A stretch of 64,000 nucleotides of DNA from Scolanthus callimorphus (lineage: Eukaryota; Cnidaria; Anthozoa; Actiniaria; Edwardsiidae). The notes beneath the pieces were generated by a model that saw only the letters and a program-made list of their open reading frames with translations, was not told the origin of the DNA and searched no databases. Shown piece after piece: positions 21,371-33,600 of this stretch. The first letter of the stretch is position 1; each line of letters starts with the position of its first letter. Location: positions 23,457,387 to 23,521,386 of the forward strand of contig CM066918.1 of the NCBI GenBank assembly GCA_033964015.1, given 5' to 3'. The position numbers and the translations under genes are program-made.

Positions 21371-22318
21371 ATAGAAATAGAGCTCCTCGAGCTCTAAGAG
21401 TTTGGTTTTGGAATCATTTTTGTGTTTATTGAATTCTGCTTAAAATGATAAAGTGAAGCATCCTTTTTATGAAGTGAGAGTGCCACAATGAATAAGTGGA
21501 GCGCGGTGTAATCGTAATCAAAGGAAAGACAAACAAAGGGGCCTAAATTAGTGAAACAATAATGCTATTCATTTAGCAGATTTGCTTTGCAAATAGCGTA
21601 GTGATATTTTGTTTTTAAAAGACATTAGTTGTAATAGTCGAAAAATTCGTCATCCTCTTTTGCAAATGCTCTGTTCTGAAAGACTTTTGAGAAGTACTTG
21701 CTAAAGTGCATCGATCTGTCATTTAAGCTGCAACTTTTAAAGTGCCACTAGCACCTAATTTTTCACTTGTCTGAAATGACACCAAAGAAGACATCATGAT
21801 CTTTAGCTCTACGCCATTTTTTTGCCAGAAGTTGAAAGGAAAATAGCGTATTTTCACGCCAAAGTTCGAATTTAATGAGCTGTTTTCGTCCTGATATTCA
21901 TAGAGTCAATTGCCAAGGGACGCAGCACGTGACCCAGCACAGGGAGCCCGAATGGCAGATGTTATTGCGTTTTTCCTTGTATTTTAGGGTAGCTATCCAA
22001 AAAACATAGGTACGCAATGCGTACGGGAAGCTATTTGCAAGGGTCTTGTTCGTCCAAGGTGTACAGATGCATGGGCGTTGGCAGAATTGGGACGTACGGA
22101 AGGGCTGAGACACGAATTTAAAGAGCACAGGGAAAACGTTTCGCTGTCGATGTTGCATCATGCTGTTGTTGTTGACATTACAACTAAATGTTTGTTATTA
22201 CTATCATGCTGATCCTCAAGAAATATGGAGCCCAAGCTTTTAAAGAGCATATGACCCCAATCCAGTTTTAATACTTGAGAAAGCCCATGGGAAAATACAA
22301 ATAATATTAAGAACATAA

Positions 22319-22451
22319 TAATGAGGTTTTCCTGATTCGGAATGATGATGTCATCATGTTATGAAATACCTAATATCTAATATTTTGTATTTCAGCCCCT
22401 AGTTAAGTCAACATGATGATGCCATCACTCAGAATCAGGAACACCTCAATA
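22319..22451. mobile_element. Small inverted-repeat element (about 133 bp)
   Basis: Arms AATGAGGTTTTCCTGATTCG (left) and GAATCAGGAACACCTCAATA (right) are imperfect complements continuing inward through ATCATGTT / AACATGAT. Non-coding. Confidence 0.75.
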
Positions 22452-23517
22452 TCTTGGGAACCAAAAAAGATATCAAGGAGCTGTAAATGGCATTCATTAT
22501 ATTTCGAAAGGGCTATTCGCTAGGTATTATAACTGGTCATATGGTCTTTTAGTTGTAAAGAATAAAATCTTAAATTTTTTAAGGGTTTATGTGGCTGAAG
22601 TGATTGAAAAATTGCTGGATATTTTTGTACTTGAGAATCAAGTCATGTTTTATCTAATATTTTTATTTCTGCTAGCCTGAGTTAACCGACTCGCCTTCTC
22701 TCCAGTTGAAAAGTTCCATCTGCAAAAGAGAGGTGTGAGCAACATAGCCCCACATAAGTCTCATACTGGTTGCATGACACTAACCAGATCTGGTTAGTGA
22801 TTCTGGTTGGCCTTTGGGATGTGAAAAATGTTCAATAACCCCTGGAATGTTAAATACATTACCAGATCTGGGTAGTGTCAAACAAGTGTTATATGACATC
22901 TGGCTCTCGTTGAGGATACGTTTGGACCAGAGCAAAGGAGACTTATGTTAATTTAGGGTACATTTTTGCCAGTTATGTTTTAGAGAAATCACAATTTTAG
23001 CAAGTTTTAGTAATTCTTTTAAAACACTACAAGCTATAGGTTTACTGTTTCAAAGCAGTGGCTCACATTTTCTTGAACAATATTGTTTCTTACAAATTAA
23101 CATTTTATTAGCTTGGGCTCTGATGGTCTTCAAGGGTCAAAATGCTGTTGAAGAAATACCCGTTGAGTGGTCATGGAAAAACTAAGACCCGGCTGAGACA
23201 CAGGAAAACTGCAGACCCCCTGGTGCCTGTGAGCCAAACTATCTGTTATTTTCAAGGGGTTCTGCATTTTTCCTGGCTCCCAGCAGGTCTAATGGGTCTT
23301 TATTTTCAGGTCTTCATTTTCCATACACCCCCTGTTGAGTTTGTAATATGGCAGGACTCGAAATTAAATTTTGTGCTTAGTTTGACAATTTTAGACAATG
23401 TATCCCTTAAATTTAGGCGCGTTAGGACTAAAACGAAAAAAAATCTAAGCATATTTACATTCATATTGGGTACAATTTCGAGCCCTGCCTCAAAGGTGGC
23501 AAGATCCAGTTTTCATT
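22452..23517. other. Gene-free interior of the 5.24-kb insertion
   Basis: AT-rich sequence with no recognised domain or RNA gene. The open frame at 23142-23519 (+) has no motif that I can identify. Confidence 0.4.
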
Positions 23518-23620
23518 AGGGGGAGTTTACATGGGGAGCGATGTCACTCCTATGAGGGATAACTTATTTTGTTTTGCTATCCTCCCTATGAGGCATATCC
23601 CTTCCCATGTAAAGGCCCTT
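23518..23620. mobile_element. Small inverted-repeat element, TTTACATGGG ends
   Basis: Left GAGTTTACATGGGGAGCGAT and right ATATCCCTTCCCATGTAAAG are inverted, with CTATGAGGGATA / TATCCTCCCTATGAG inside. About 100 bp, non-coding. Confidence 0.7.
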
Positions 23621-24198
23621 AGATGGCAACAATAAACCATATTGTGATCTTATGGTGTAAGTAAAAATAAAGTTACTATGTTGAGTTTACAAGTATTCTC
23701 CTGTTTTGGTAGCATGATACATGTCGCCTAATTGAGGTCTTTGTCTTTATTTTGGAGTTTTATTTTGAAAGAGTTTCATGAAGGCTACATTGAAAACCAA
23801 GCTCTGAGACCAGCTCGGACAACAACAAATCCCAGGAACAAATAGTCCACCAGTGGCGGATCAAGAAATGAAAAATGGGGGTTGATAATACAAAGAATGT
23901 ACCAGACATTTAAAAACAAGGGGGGTGGCTAATACAAAGAATATACCAGAAAGATGAGAAAAGGGGGGGGGGGGGGGTGGAAATTTATCCAAAAACTTCC
24001 AAGTATAAAATTTAGTTTTTATTTAACCCCCCAAAAAGTAATTGTATGGAAGAGATAGAGGGAAAATCAGCTAACAGTGTTTACATCCCAAATGGGGCAT
24101 ACTTATTAGATGGCAACAGGATCATTTGATGATTCATTAGGCAAGTTACAATTGTTGTGCATCCTAAATAAACAATTGTAACCTCCCTAACCGTTGCC

Positions 24199-24602
24199 CC
24201 CAGGGGGATACTTGGATATAAAATGACAGGGGGGTCCGACGGCGCTCCAAATTTCATACCCCAAAAAATACCTGAGCCATAACTTTTATACCCAAAAAAT
24301 ACTTGCTCCCAAAATTTTATACCCAAAAAAATACCCAACTTTTTGGCCTAAAACGGCTATTTAATACCAGCATACACATGATGCTGAGCTGCTTATGTTG
24401 CCTGGAAATAGCCTAATATCTTGATGATCAACTACTAGCCTGTCAGAAGTTTCAACCGCAAAAAAATACCCGTGGATTCTTCAACCGCAAAAAAATACCT
24501 GGTAGAAAGTTAAACCCCCAAAAATACTTTTCCTACAAATTTCATACCCAAAAAAATACGTCGGACCTCCCTGTCATTTTTATATCCGAGTACCCCCCTG
24601 GG
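24199..24602. mobile_element. 404-bp TIR element with 8-bp duplication
   Basis: Ends CCCAGGGGGATACTTGGATA and TATCCGAGTACCCCCCTGGG are inverted over about 45 bp (also ATGACAGGGGGGTCCGACG / CGTCGGACCTCCCTGTCAT). CCGTTGCC flanks both sides (24191-24198 and 24603-24610). The interior repeats a motif like TACCCAAAAAAATACC. The 8-bp duplication suggests a hAT-like mobiliser; non-coding. Confidence 0.85.
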
Positions 24603-24731
24603 CCGTTGCCCCTTTGTCTAATAGGGTTTTGTTATGGACAAAAAAGACCTGATCGTGTGTGCACATTGGTACACCCCCTGAAATTGTTTTGTACAACCCA
24701 AGTAACAATTGGGCCAAGTTTAGGGTATATG

Positions 24732-24840
24732 CTTCATCGCTGAATGTCACAATAGCCGCCTTATTTGAATATGAATGATCCTTTTGTTTGATTATGCCTC
24801 GTTCTATTAGAAGATGACTATATGGCATTCAGCGATGAAG
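24732..24840. mobile_element. 109-bp foldback element
   Basis: Perfect 15-bp complementary ends CTTCATCGCTGAATG and CATTCAGCGATGAAG. No target duplication could be fixed. Confidence 0.75.
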
Positions 24841-26161
24841 TAGATACCAAGTTTAGTACCATTGCCCCAAAAGTGCACCATAAAATCGCTAAAAGACCTT
24901 ACTATAAAGGGTAAGAGCTATTCTGTTATTGGTGAACTACTTGGTATTCAGTTACTAAACAGCAATAAATCAGTTTGTGTTTGTATTGTTAATTCTTAAT
25001 TATTCTTTTGTAACATTACATATTATGGAAATTGGTTAGCGATTTCATTTTGGACTCCGTGTTGTGGCACCATACAGTTGTTATCACTTCAGTGTTCTCT
25101 TGAATTAACTGAGTCGATGTACCAATGTAAAGAGGGCACGAGTGTGGCCCCCAGCGTGGGTCTTGATCAGTTTTTCTTTGCAGCCTGCTAATCTTTTTCA
25201 GCAGCCGCCTACTTCAAAACATTATCGGGATATGAAAACCTATCGGGGATGTAAAAATCTATCGGGCCAGTGACTATATCTGCATTTTCCGGTATGCATT
25301 TTCTGGTATGCATTTTGGACCTGCCGGTTTATTTATCGAGTAAGCTAAAGGCTAAGCATAAAACCCACCATTTTTACGTGCTTCTCGGAACGAACGAACT
25401 TGGATATCCATGTCAGAATCTTCATACAACTCTCCTTCGTCTATCTGTCAGAAATCCTGCTTTGAAGAGTGAGTTTAAAGCTAAGATATAGGCTAATTTG
25501 CTTCACATTTTGTAAATTCAAGATGGCGTCTCTGGATACGTCTAAACCATAGCTGAGTTGGACAAAATTGCTCCTCCCTCCCCCTGTTGCAGGAACAAGA
25601 CCCCGCTTGTGCAGAGTCAACATGGAGAGGTCCTAATACAAGTTGCATTGTAAATGGTTGCGAAATCGAGTAACATGAAGTACCGTCCGCCAAAAAAGAA
25701 AGTCCATTGTTCGCCATGACAAACACCGCAGATAGGCAGATAGAAACACATTCACAGTAGCGCCGACTAAGGAAGCATATTTGTAAACAAATAGCTTCAA
25801 AAAGGCGTACTGTAATATGTCTTACTTCTGCGGTTCTAGTCGTCGCATGTTCTACCAGTTTTAGCATTATTTTAATGGACTTCGTATATGCAATTCAAAA
25901 ACATATCGATCAATTTTGCTCGATTTTTGTTGGATTGAAGTTCGCGACATTTGCAAAGGTCAATCGGAACGCCTGCTCAATTGAAGTATTTTAAGACGCC
26001 CAAAAAAATTTCCAAAGTTCTCTGTTGGTTGTGCTTGTCTAGTTCACGGTCTGTTGGTTTGACTTGACTGTTTCTTTCATGCAAATTTGGATTCTTCGAC
26101 ATTCCAGGATGCGGAGACTGCCCGCTCGGTCGATATTTAGAGTGTATTCTAAAGTCTAGCC
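24841..26161. other. Gene-free right part of the 5.24-kb insertion
   Basis: No gene, RNA or clear repeat recognised apart from the terminal repeat at the right end. Open frames at 25441-25867 (-) have no visible domain. Confidence 0.4.
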
Positions 26162-26388
26162 CGGGTTTTTGCTACTATATGCGCTGATCGCAGCAATTTC
26201 AGAAAATTAAAATATCCGCAATACCGGAAAATGAACTCGAAAATCAATAATTATTTGCTGATATTGAAAAACCCGGAACCTGGCTCGTATCTTTGATCTA
26301 TCTTTGTATCTTGTATCTCGAATAGTGCAACCCAGACCCAGACTGCGTATACTCAGCCGCAAACCTTAGTGTGAAATCCGATACCTTG

Positions 26389-26868
26389 TATCTTCGTTTC
26401 TTCGTATCTTTGTATCTTCGTTTCTTCGTTTCTTCGTATCTTCGTACCTTCGTACCTTCGTATCTTCGTATCTTCGTATCTTCGTATCTTCGTATCTTCG
26501 TATCTTCGTATCTTCGTATCTTCGTATCTTCGTATCTTCGTATCTTCGTATCTTCGTATCTTCGTATCTTCGTATCTTCGTATCTTCGTATCTTCGTATC
26601 TTCGTATCTTCGTATCTTCGTATCTTCGTATCTTCGTATCTTCGTATCTTCGTATCTTCGTATCTTCGTATCTTCGTATCTTCGTATCTTCGTATCTTCG
26701 TATCTTCGTATCTTCGTATCTTCGTATCTTCGTATCTTCGTATCTTCGTATCTTCGTATCTTCGTATCTTCGTATCTTCGTATCTTCGTATCTTCGTATC
26801 TTCGTATCTTCGTATCTTCGTATCTTCGTATCTTCGTATCTTCGTATCTTCGTATCTTCGTATCTTTA
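26389..26868. repeat. (TATCTTCG)60 octanucleotide array
   Basis: A 480-bp array of the 8-bp unit TATCTTCG, with point variants (TTTCTTCG, TACCTTCG, TATCTTTG) only in the first eight units and at the last one. Because 8 is not a multiple of 3 and no frame contains a stop, both strands are open for about 180 codons; this is a by-product of the repeat. The copy 1 unit has only two or three units at the matching place (7863-7885). Confidence 0.97.
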
Positions 26869-26907
26869 GATGTTCAGGCAAGCCTGTGGCCGCGTAGTTC
26901 AACAGAG

Positions 26908-27030
26908 TGGAGATAAGGAATTAACCTTGTGTGAAAGCTAACGTGCTAATGAAATGGTCCCAGGTGTGCTTATGAGCGTTAGCCCTAATAAGCGGAGAAA
27001 GAGAAAAAAATCTCTGACCCCGAGAGGGAT
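26908..27030 (-). mobile_element. SINE fragment, inverted relative to 27150-27318
   Basis: Complement of the body of the SINE at 27150-27318: AGATAAGGAATTAACCTTGT, GAGCGTTAGCCCTAATAAGC and ATCTCTGACCCCGAG. It lacks the tRNA-like head. A second inverted pair (26868-26910 with 27045-27090, containing GCCTGTGGCCGCGTAGT) surrounds it, so the whole 26.87-27.32 kb region can fold. Confidence 0.8.
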
Positions 27031-27149
27031 TTTCTCTCCACTCTGTTGAACTTAGTGCTACGCGGCCACAGGCTTGCCTGAACATCTACATATATTCACT
27101 TCATTACCGCGACCATAACATCTAATATAACCCGACCTGCTCCCAGTCC

Positions 27150-27318
27150 GACCTGGATAGCTCAGCTGATAGAGCATCGGATGTACAATTCCGGAGGTCG
27201 TGGGTTCGTATCCCTCGGGGTCAGAGATTTTTTTTCTCTTTCTCCGCTTATTAGGGCTAACGCTCATAAGCACGCATGGGACCATGGGACCACACAAGGT
27301 TAATTCCTTATCTCCACT
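27150..27318 (+). mobile_element. tRNA-derived SINE
   Basis: The head reads GACCTGGATAGCTCAGCTGA...GTGGGTTCGTATCCC...GGGGTC, with an A box (TAGCTCAGCTGATAGAG), a B box (GGTTCGTATCC) and a nearly complete acceptor stem (one mismatch). The anticodon loop has 8 bases, so it is a retroposed relic and not a working tRNA. It is followed by AGAGATTTTTTTTCTCTTTC and a unique tail with GGGCTAACGCTCATAAGCAC. Confidence 0.8.
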
Positions 27319-27610
27319 TCGTATCTTCGTATCTTTGTATAGGGGCCTGAGTCGAGGTTTGAACACCACAGGCAGCCCGCACGGAACTGCAATGATGACA
27401 CTTTCTTGATATGGAAGGACCATGCCACTTTTTTCCAAACTTCTACTTCTACAAAGTTAAACTTTGAACAAAGTCGAACTGGAACCACTCCTTCTGATAC
27501 CCACCTTTTGTTTTTCCCAGAAAACGCAGTTTATGTTGGAGAATTTCAGTTATCCACAGTGTCTGGCAACCCTGCACGAGGGATTGGGACGGTGTTGCTC
27601 TCCAGACTAA
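27319..27610 (+). promoter_or_regulatory. 5' flank / likely promoter region of copy 3
   Basis: Starts with two leftover octamer units (CGTATCTTCGTATCTTTG), then the sequence shared with the 5' flank of copy 2. An insertion of about 190 bp relative to copy 2 lies between GAGTCGAG and TTTCAGTTATCCACAGTG. No core promoter motif can be called. Confidence 0.4.
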
Positions 27611-30600
27611 ATGGCGAGAAACTTCTGGCGTGCGTCGCCACTAACTCGTGAGGCCTTAGCTGAATGCATTTCTACATTCATTTTAATTGTAAGTAATCCG
27701 GTAGCCGAATGGCATCTTCCCAAAGTGGTGCCACCCTTATATACTATTTAACGCCCTGAAATGTTTCAGATATTCGGTTGTGGCTCCGTGGCTCAGACTG
27801 TTCTCAGCAGACAGAACAATGGTACATTTTTCTCCATCAACTTTAGCTGGGGGATAGGAGTGACTATGGGGTGTTATTGGGCTGGCGGTATATCAGGTAT
27901 GTCTCGTGGTAATCGCGTAATATTTAAGAAATAGAACACATTTTTCCATGTACCATAGCCTGATTGTAGCACGCGTGAAAGGTTGGGAGAACAATACAAA
28001 GGCTGTGGGAACACGAGCCAACCTGTTCGACCAACCTTTCACAAGTGCTGCCATTATGGAACATAGGATCAAATGTGTTCTATTTCTTTTATAAAATAAC
28101 AAAAAAGCACGCTTTAAAAAGAGCAACTTTATGCCGAGAGTTTTGATGCGAACCCAGTGTCAATTATTTTGTGTTTTCTCTTTACTTAGACCATTTAAAA
28201 CATGGAAATTTATAAAGCACTTTTGCCCAGCTTAAAACGAAAGAGATTTCATTCAGTGAATTGTCTTCAATTGAAAAATGCCTTGAAAACGAATGTATTA
28301 CATGCGAAATCCGTGGCAGCACACACGACAGTTGGCAAAAATCTCCACAGAAAATGATGTTATGCGAGCCGTTATTTTTGTCTGTTTTCGTAGCACAAAA
28401 TTAACTCGAAAGGTTGTTTAGACATAAAGAAGCTAATACCCTCTATTTTGTATGCAATCCTTCTTTTATAACCATCATAAACTCCGTAAGTTCCTAATTT
28501 ATGAGTGGCAAAACTTAACTCACCTTGCCGTTTTCCGTCGATTTGCCGGTTGCATTTAATTTGATCGTTTCACTTGCTGAATCAAAAATAATCTGTCCAT
28601 CTCGCTATTTCCTCATGCTGTCTTTCGCCCGAGTCCCCTTATAGGCATTTTGCAAAAACGACCGCTTATTTTTGATATGTTTACACGAAGGCCCTTTAGT
28701 AATGACGTCATCGATGACGTCATATCGGGAAGAATACCGCGACGTACATCCGGGACTCTACGCTTGAACAGCGCTAGATTCGAAAGCTAATTATCCAAAA
28801 ATACAGACAATAAGGACCAAAACGGCCGACCTTGACTCTTATATTGCCATATCATTTTTTAAAAGCTATTAGTTCTCTGAAATTGCTAGACTCGGATTTA
28901 AGTGGAAAGACCAATAATGGAATTTTGCCTAGTTATTTCAACGTAGTGTAAATATTTACTTCCCCCACGGCAAGCTACATTTTGGTGTTTTTGGACTCTT
29001 CTTGATGAGGGAAACATATTCAAAGTTAGTTTTATGCTACAGGAAGCACAGAAAGTCCGTTGCTAGAAACGGAAACATATAGTACCGATTTCGTAGATGT
29101 TATTTCTACCGTTTTCGTACGAGTTGCGCGGGGTTTTTACTTCCCCCAGAGAGATATTTCTTTTTAAGCACACAGATTATTCAAAGAAGCCCGCCATCTT
29201 GAAGTTGAAGTCTCCCGCTTTTATTGGTTTGAATCCGAATAATAATGGTCGCTTTTCCCTCGAGACGAGTGTTACAAAAGAATCCAAAACAAAAAGAAAA
29301 GCCAAGAGTATTCAGCCTTTTGTTTAGGTGACGAGCCTTTTGTTGTGGCAAATAAAAGAGCGCTAAATCAAACTCTTGAAATGGTATGAACAACAACAAC
29401 CAAAGGTTGAGATTTATGTTAAACGCCGTGGAAAAATTTTTCCGCGGCGTTTAACATAAATCTCAACCTTTGGTTGTTGTTGTTCATGTTCACGTCTCCG
29501 CCGACGCAGACCACGTTTTCCCGTAAAACTAGTCATACCATTTTGAAATGGTAATCACATCCAGAGCAGATCGACGAGCTCACTCACGCATAGCCAAGTC
29601 AGGAGATTTGTTTTGGTTTGCTTGATGTCGCTTAGAACAATAGAAATCTGCCCGATGACATCACTTGACCATCTAAGTGCACCAAACTTTGTCGAAGTTT
29701 GGTTGTCTTGCCACCTTTCCTTCCTTAGATTTTGTGTACCAATGTAGACCATGGTAGTGCGCCCACTTTGGCACCAAGAAGACAACTTTGTCAAATTTTG
29801 GTTATCTTCAGTGCCATTTTCTTTCCTTAGAGATATTTTTTTTGTTTACACTTAAGTCCTTTAATGGTGACGTCATCGATGACGTCACATCACTAGACCA
29901 TGTTAGTGCATCCATCTTGTCACCACTGAGACGAACAACTCGGAAAATTTCAAAGTCGCCGCCTTTTTATTAAAGTTACAATGGCAATTTGTTGTCAGTC
30001 CCCAGTTTATTTGGCCGCGCGCTTGCGCATGCGTAGATGTTATTCAGCGGTGTCCACTGAGACAACTCGTCGAAGTTTGGTAATTTTTTTTACACCAAAG
30101 CCCTTTAATGATATAACGTCATCGATGAAGTCACATCGCTTCACCATGTTAGTGCACCCACTTTGTCACCAAGACAACTTTGTCAAAGTTTGTTGTCTTA
30201 CCACCTTTCCTTCCTTAAATTATTTTTATGATTAAACGAACGCCCTTAAATTATGACGTCATCGGTGACGTCACATCACGTGACACTGTAATCGCACTCT
30301 CCTTATCACATAGATAACTAACCTCAAGTTTGGTCCTCCGAGCATTTTGCCATGTTTTTCATTTACGGGTGCACGATCGCGTTCCCTGCCTAAAATTGGG
30401 ATACCTGTGGCGGACGGACACACACACGCAAACACACACACACATAATTACACTATACGTTGAGTATACAGGAATGTCAAAGAAAAAAATCATATCCGGG
30501 AAAAAAGCTCCAAATTGTCCTTAGGTTACAGTAATGGGCATCTCATGCTAAAGTCCGACGTGAGGTGACACCGATAACGTCACTCAAAATGCCTAAAAAT

Positions 30601-33600
30601 GTCTCAAACCACCCAAAAGCGACTTGGTGGTTATACATGTCTGATACCAATTTTCCTTATGTATGGTGCTTCGCTCTAATACTAAAATAATGGATAGGAG
30701 TGACTTCCTTTGATTTTCTTTTTCAGGGGCGCACATGAATCCCGTTGTTACCCTTGCACTGGCTGTCGGTCAGCGGTTTCCCTGGAGAAAGCTGCCTGTG
30801 TACGTTCTCGCGCAGTTTGTTGGCGCCTTCCTTGCCTCCCCCTGTGTTTATGCTGTTTATTATGGTTTGTATGCTTGTAGGGGCGTAGCTAGGGGGTCCT
30901 GGGGTGCCTGTGACCCCCCTTCCTTTTAGAAGAAAAATAAAATAAACATTAAGAAAAATATGTACCACAGACGTGACCCCCCTCACATCTGTCTTGGATA
31001 CGCCGGTGTTTATTTTAAACACCCCCTTGATACCCTAATGGCGTGCTATACATGTACACACTCATCTTATAGACGTTTTTAATAAGTTCTATCCGTAAAG
31101 TCCCAGACATTAAATAACTATTTTAATGAGTTTAAAACGAGAGTCATAGAAAATACTTTTCTTCGCCAGCGACTGTGTGAAAAATCCGATGAACAACAAC
31201 AGAAAACAACCCGTCGCCTTGTGACGAACAATTTTATCTGAAAGATTTTGTCTGACTGGAACCTGCCCTACAGTTGTATAATCTCGAGCTCGCATACATT
31301 TAAATATCATTGAAGATTTAGCATTTACTTGATTTTGTTGCAATAAACACGGTTCTTTGTCTGTCTCTCAAAATATTCCCAAGAAGACGAAATGGATAGA
31401 GTATGGCTTAGTGGGGGGGCCCTTAGTTAACTGTCGTACAAATCCGTAGCTGAGAGCAAAATATTTGTTAATGGGCTTCCTGTGATGTACACGCGCTAAT
31501 GGTTGAAATTTTTCCGCTGAATTTCATTCAATCAGGAATATTCCTCGGATAGACACCACGGGCGGATTTGGGAGAGAAGGGAGGGGGCCGCGGCCCCCCT
31601 TTCTCGGGAGCTTTTCCCATACAAATATTATTTATTGTCCTTTTTATATTTTTCACGAAATTCTAGATGCGCTGAACGAGTTTGATGGTGGTGTGAGACA
31701 GATTCTTGGCGTCAATGGCACGGCTCGTATTTGGGCGACATACCCTCAGCCGTTCCTTTCTACAGCGGGTGGACTTGGCGATCAGGTGAGAGAGGGAAGC
31801 TTGGGATTGGCGTGGCCAAGTTAAAGGGGCCGTGTCCTGATTTTAAGGATAAGTAGCTTTTATATTTTCCTCTTACCCATGAGGACAACCTAAATAATCC
31901 GTCCCCTAGAGGGGGTTAATGTTATGTTCTTATTATGCAGTATGTAACGTCTGGATGCTTATTTAACACCTCCAAGCAGGGCGCGAAGGGCGTAGCCTGC
32001 AGGATGTATGGATAATATTATATTAGCGGAGCTCCTTGAGCGGAGCACCATAGGTATCGCAGGAAGAATACAATAGCTCAAAGTAGAACTCAGGTATACG
32101 ATCGACTTCATTTTTCATGGTTCAGCGGTATTCCCATTGGATATCACTGGCGCGTCCGTGTCGGTCTGACAGGTAAACCAAGACCCTAGGCTCGATTCCC
32201 AGCCTTTGTTGTGAGCCCGCGGTCCGTCCCCCCAACAACGGCTGGATCATTGGTCTGGCCTTTTGTTACAATCAAAACAATCGCAGGAAGAATACAATAG
32301 CTCAAAGTGGAACTCAGGTATACGATCGACTTCATTTTTCATGGTTCAGCGGTATTCCCATTTGGATATCGCTGGCGCGTCCGTGTCGGTCTGACAGGTA
32401 AACCAAGACCCTAGGCTCGATTCCCAGCCTTTGTTGTGAGCCCGCGGTCCGTCCCCCCAACAACGGCTGGATCATTTGTCTGGCCTTTTGTTACAATCAA
32501 CCAATCAGCAGTTTCATACAGTTTGGTATGAAAACCTTGCCAATCCTGTATGTATGATGTAATAAGCTAGTTAATTACCTCGGATGGGGTCAATACGCTT
32601 TATATTCCATCCGGCCTATCGGGTCTTCGGGTCTGTAAATCGCGTATTGACCCCATCCTCGGTAATAGACGCTTTTCCAAAATGGCCGTCGAAAATCCAA
32701 ATCGATTTTTGTTAAAGATGAACACCAATGCATTAGGGACCGGTCATTATTTAACGCCTGGGGGGCGGAGGATTTTATTGGGGGGATCACTTCATTTTGG
32801 GGCGAGCCGCGAAAGGGGGGATCTCTCAAAACCTGAAGCCCTGAAAGGGGGCACAACAAGAAATTTTTCCTAGTAGTTATTCCAGCAACTTCTCTATCAT
32901 TTGCATTTTTCTACCTCACTTCACTCAATTACATAATAAAAATTTCGGTGCGCTTCGCGCTTAAAGAATATCATGAAATATAGTATTTGGCAACTCGCGC
33001 AACGAAGATACTACCTTCGCACCGTTCACAAGAACAACTGTATCTTGGCGAGGAAAAACAAACTCACGAAAACGTTTAACTGCTCTGAGGGGGGATCACG
33101 TTAACCATTGCACTTATAGAGGGAGGATCACTACTTATAGAGGGAGGATCATTCTGTTAGACAGAAAACAACTCCCTGGATCAATCAAACTTTATTATCC
33201 AAAATGAGGCATCGCGATTACGTAAAGAAAAAAGCTTCAATATCAAAGGATCAAAATGACTGGTCAGAATATAGAAAATGTTACATAGACAGTGTTGCGT
33301 GGTCGATGGTCAGATGTCAACCACTAGATCCCTGAAGTGTGGCATTCCGCAAGCACAATACTAGGTCCGCTCCTTTTTCTGATTTATATCAATGACTTGC
33401 TATTTTGCTTAGAACACGCTGATACACAAATGTATGCTGACGATACAAATCTTACAATCGCTGGCTCGACCGGCACTGAAAATCAAACCAAAATGAACAG
33501 TGTCGATCTTAAAAATATTAATAACTGGCTTAGCAAATAGGTTAAGTCTGAATACCACCAAAACCGAACTATTGATTGTTGGATCTAGACAAAGGTTGTC

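Larger units (their letters stand above)
20920..26161. mobile_element. 5.24-kb insertion with 8-bp target duplication and short TIRs
   Basis: CGGGTTTT occurs at 20912-20919 and again at 26162-26169, and only once in the empty site of the copy 1 unit (GAACGGGTTTTTGCTAC near 7276). The ends GGAGCAACTTTAGAATAC and GTATTCTAAAGTCTAGCC are inverted over about 18 bp with a few mismatches. An 8-bp duplication with GG-starting ends is compatible with Merlin-, hAT- or P-like DNA transposons. I found no transposase; the visible frames are short. The interior holds a 69-bp minisatellite and at least four smaller inverted-repeat elements, so it is probably an old or non-autonomous element that collected insertions. 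Confidence 0.8.

Noticed and set aside
26389..26868. CRISPR-like array
   Set aside because: A head-to-tail 8-bp microsatellite without spacers in an animal genome.
26366..26916. Open frames of about 180 codons on both strands over the octamer array
   Set aside because: They are translations of the 8-bp repeat TATCTTCG (period 8 residues, no stop possible), not genes.
27150..27224. Functional tRNA gene
   Set aside because: The anticodon loop has 8 bases, the acceptor stem has a mismatch, and the sequence continues into a SINE body.
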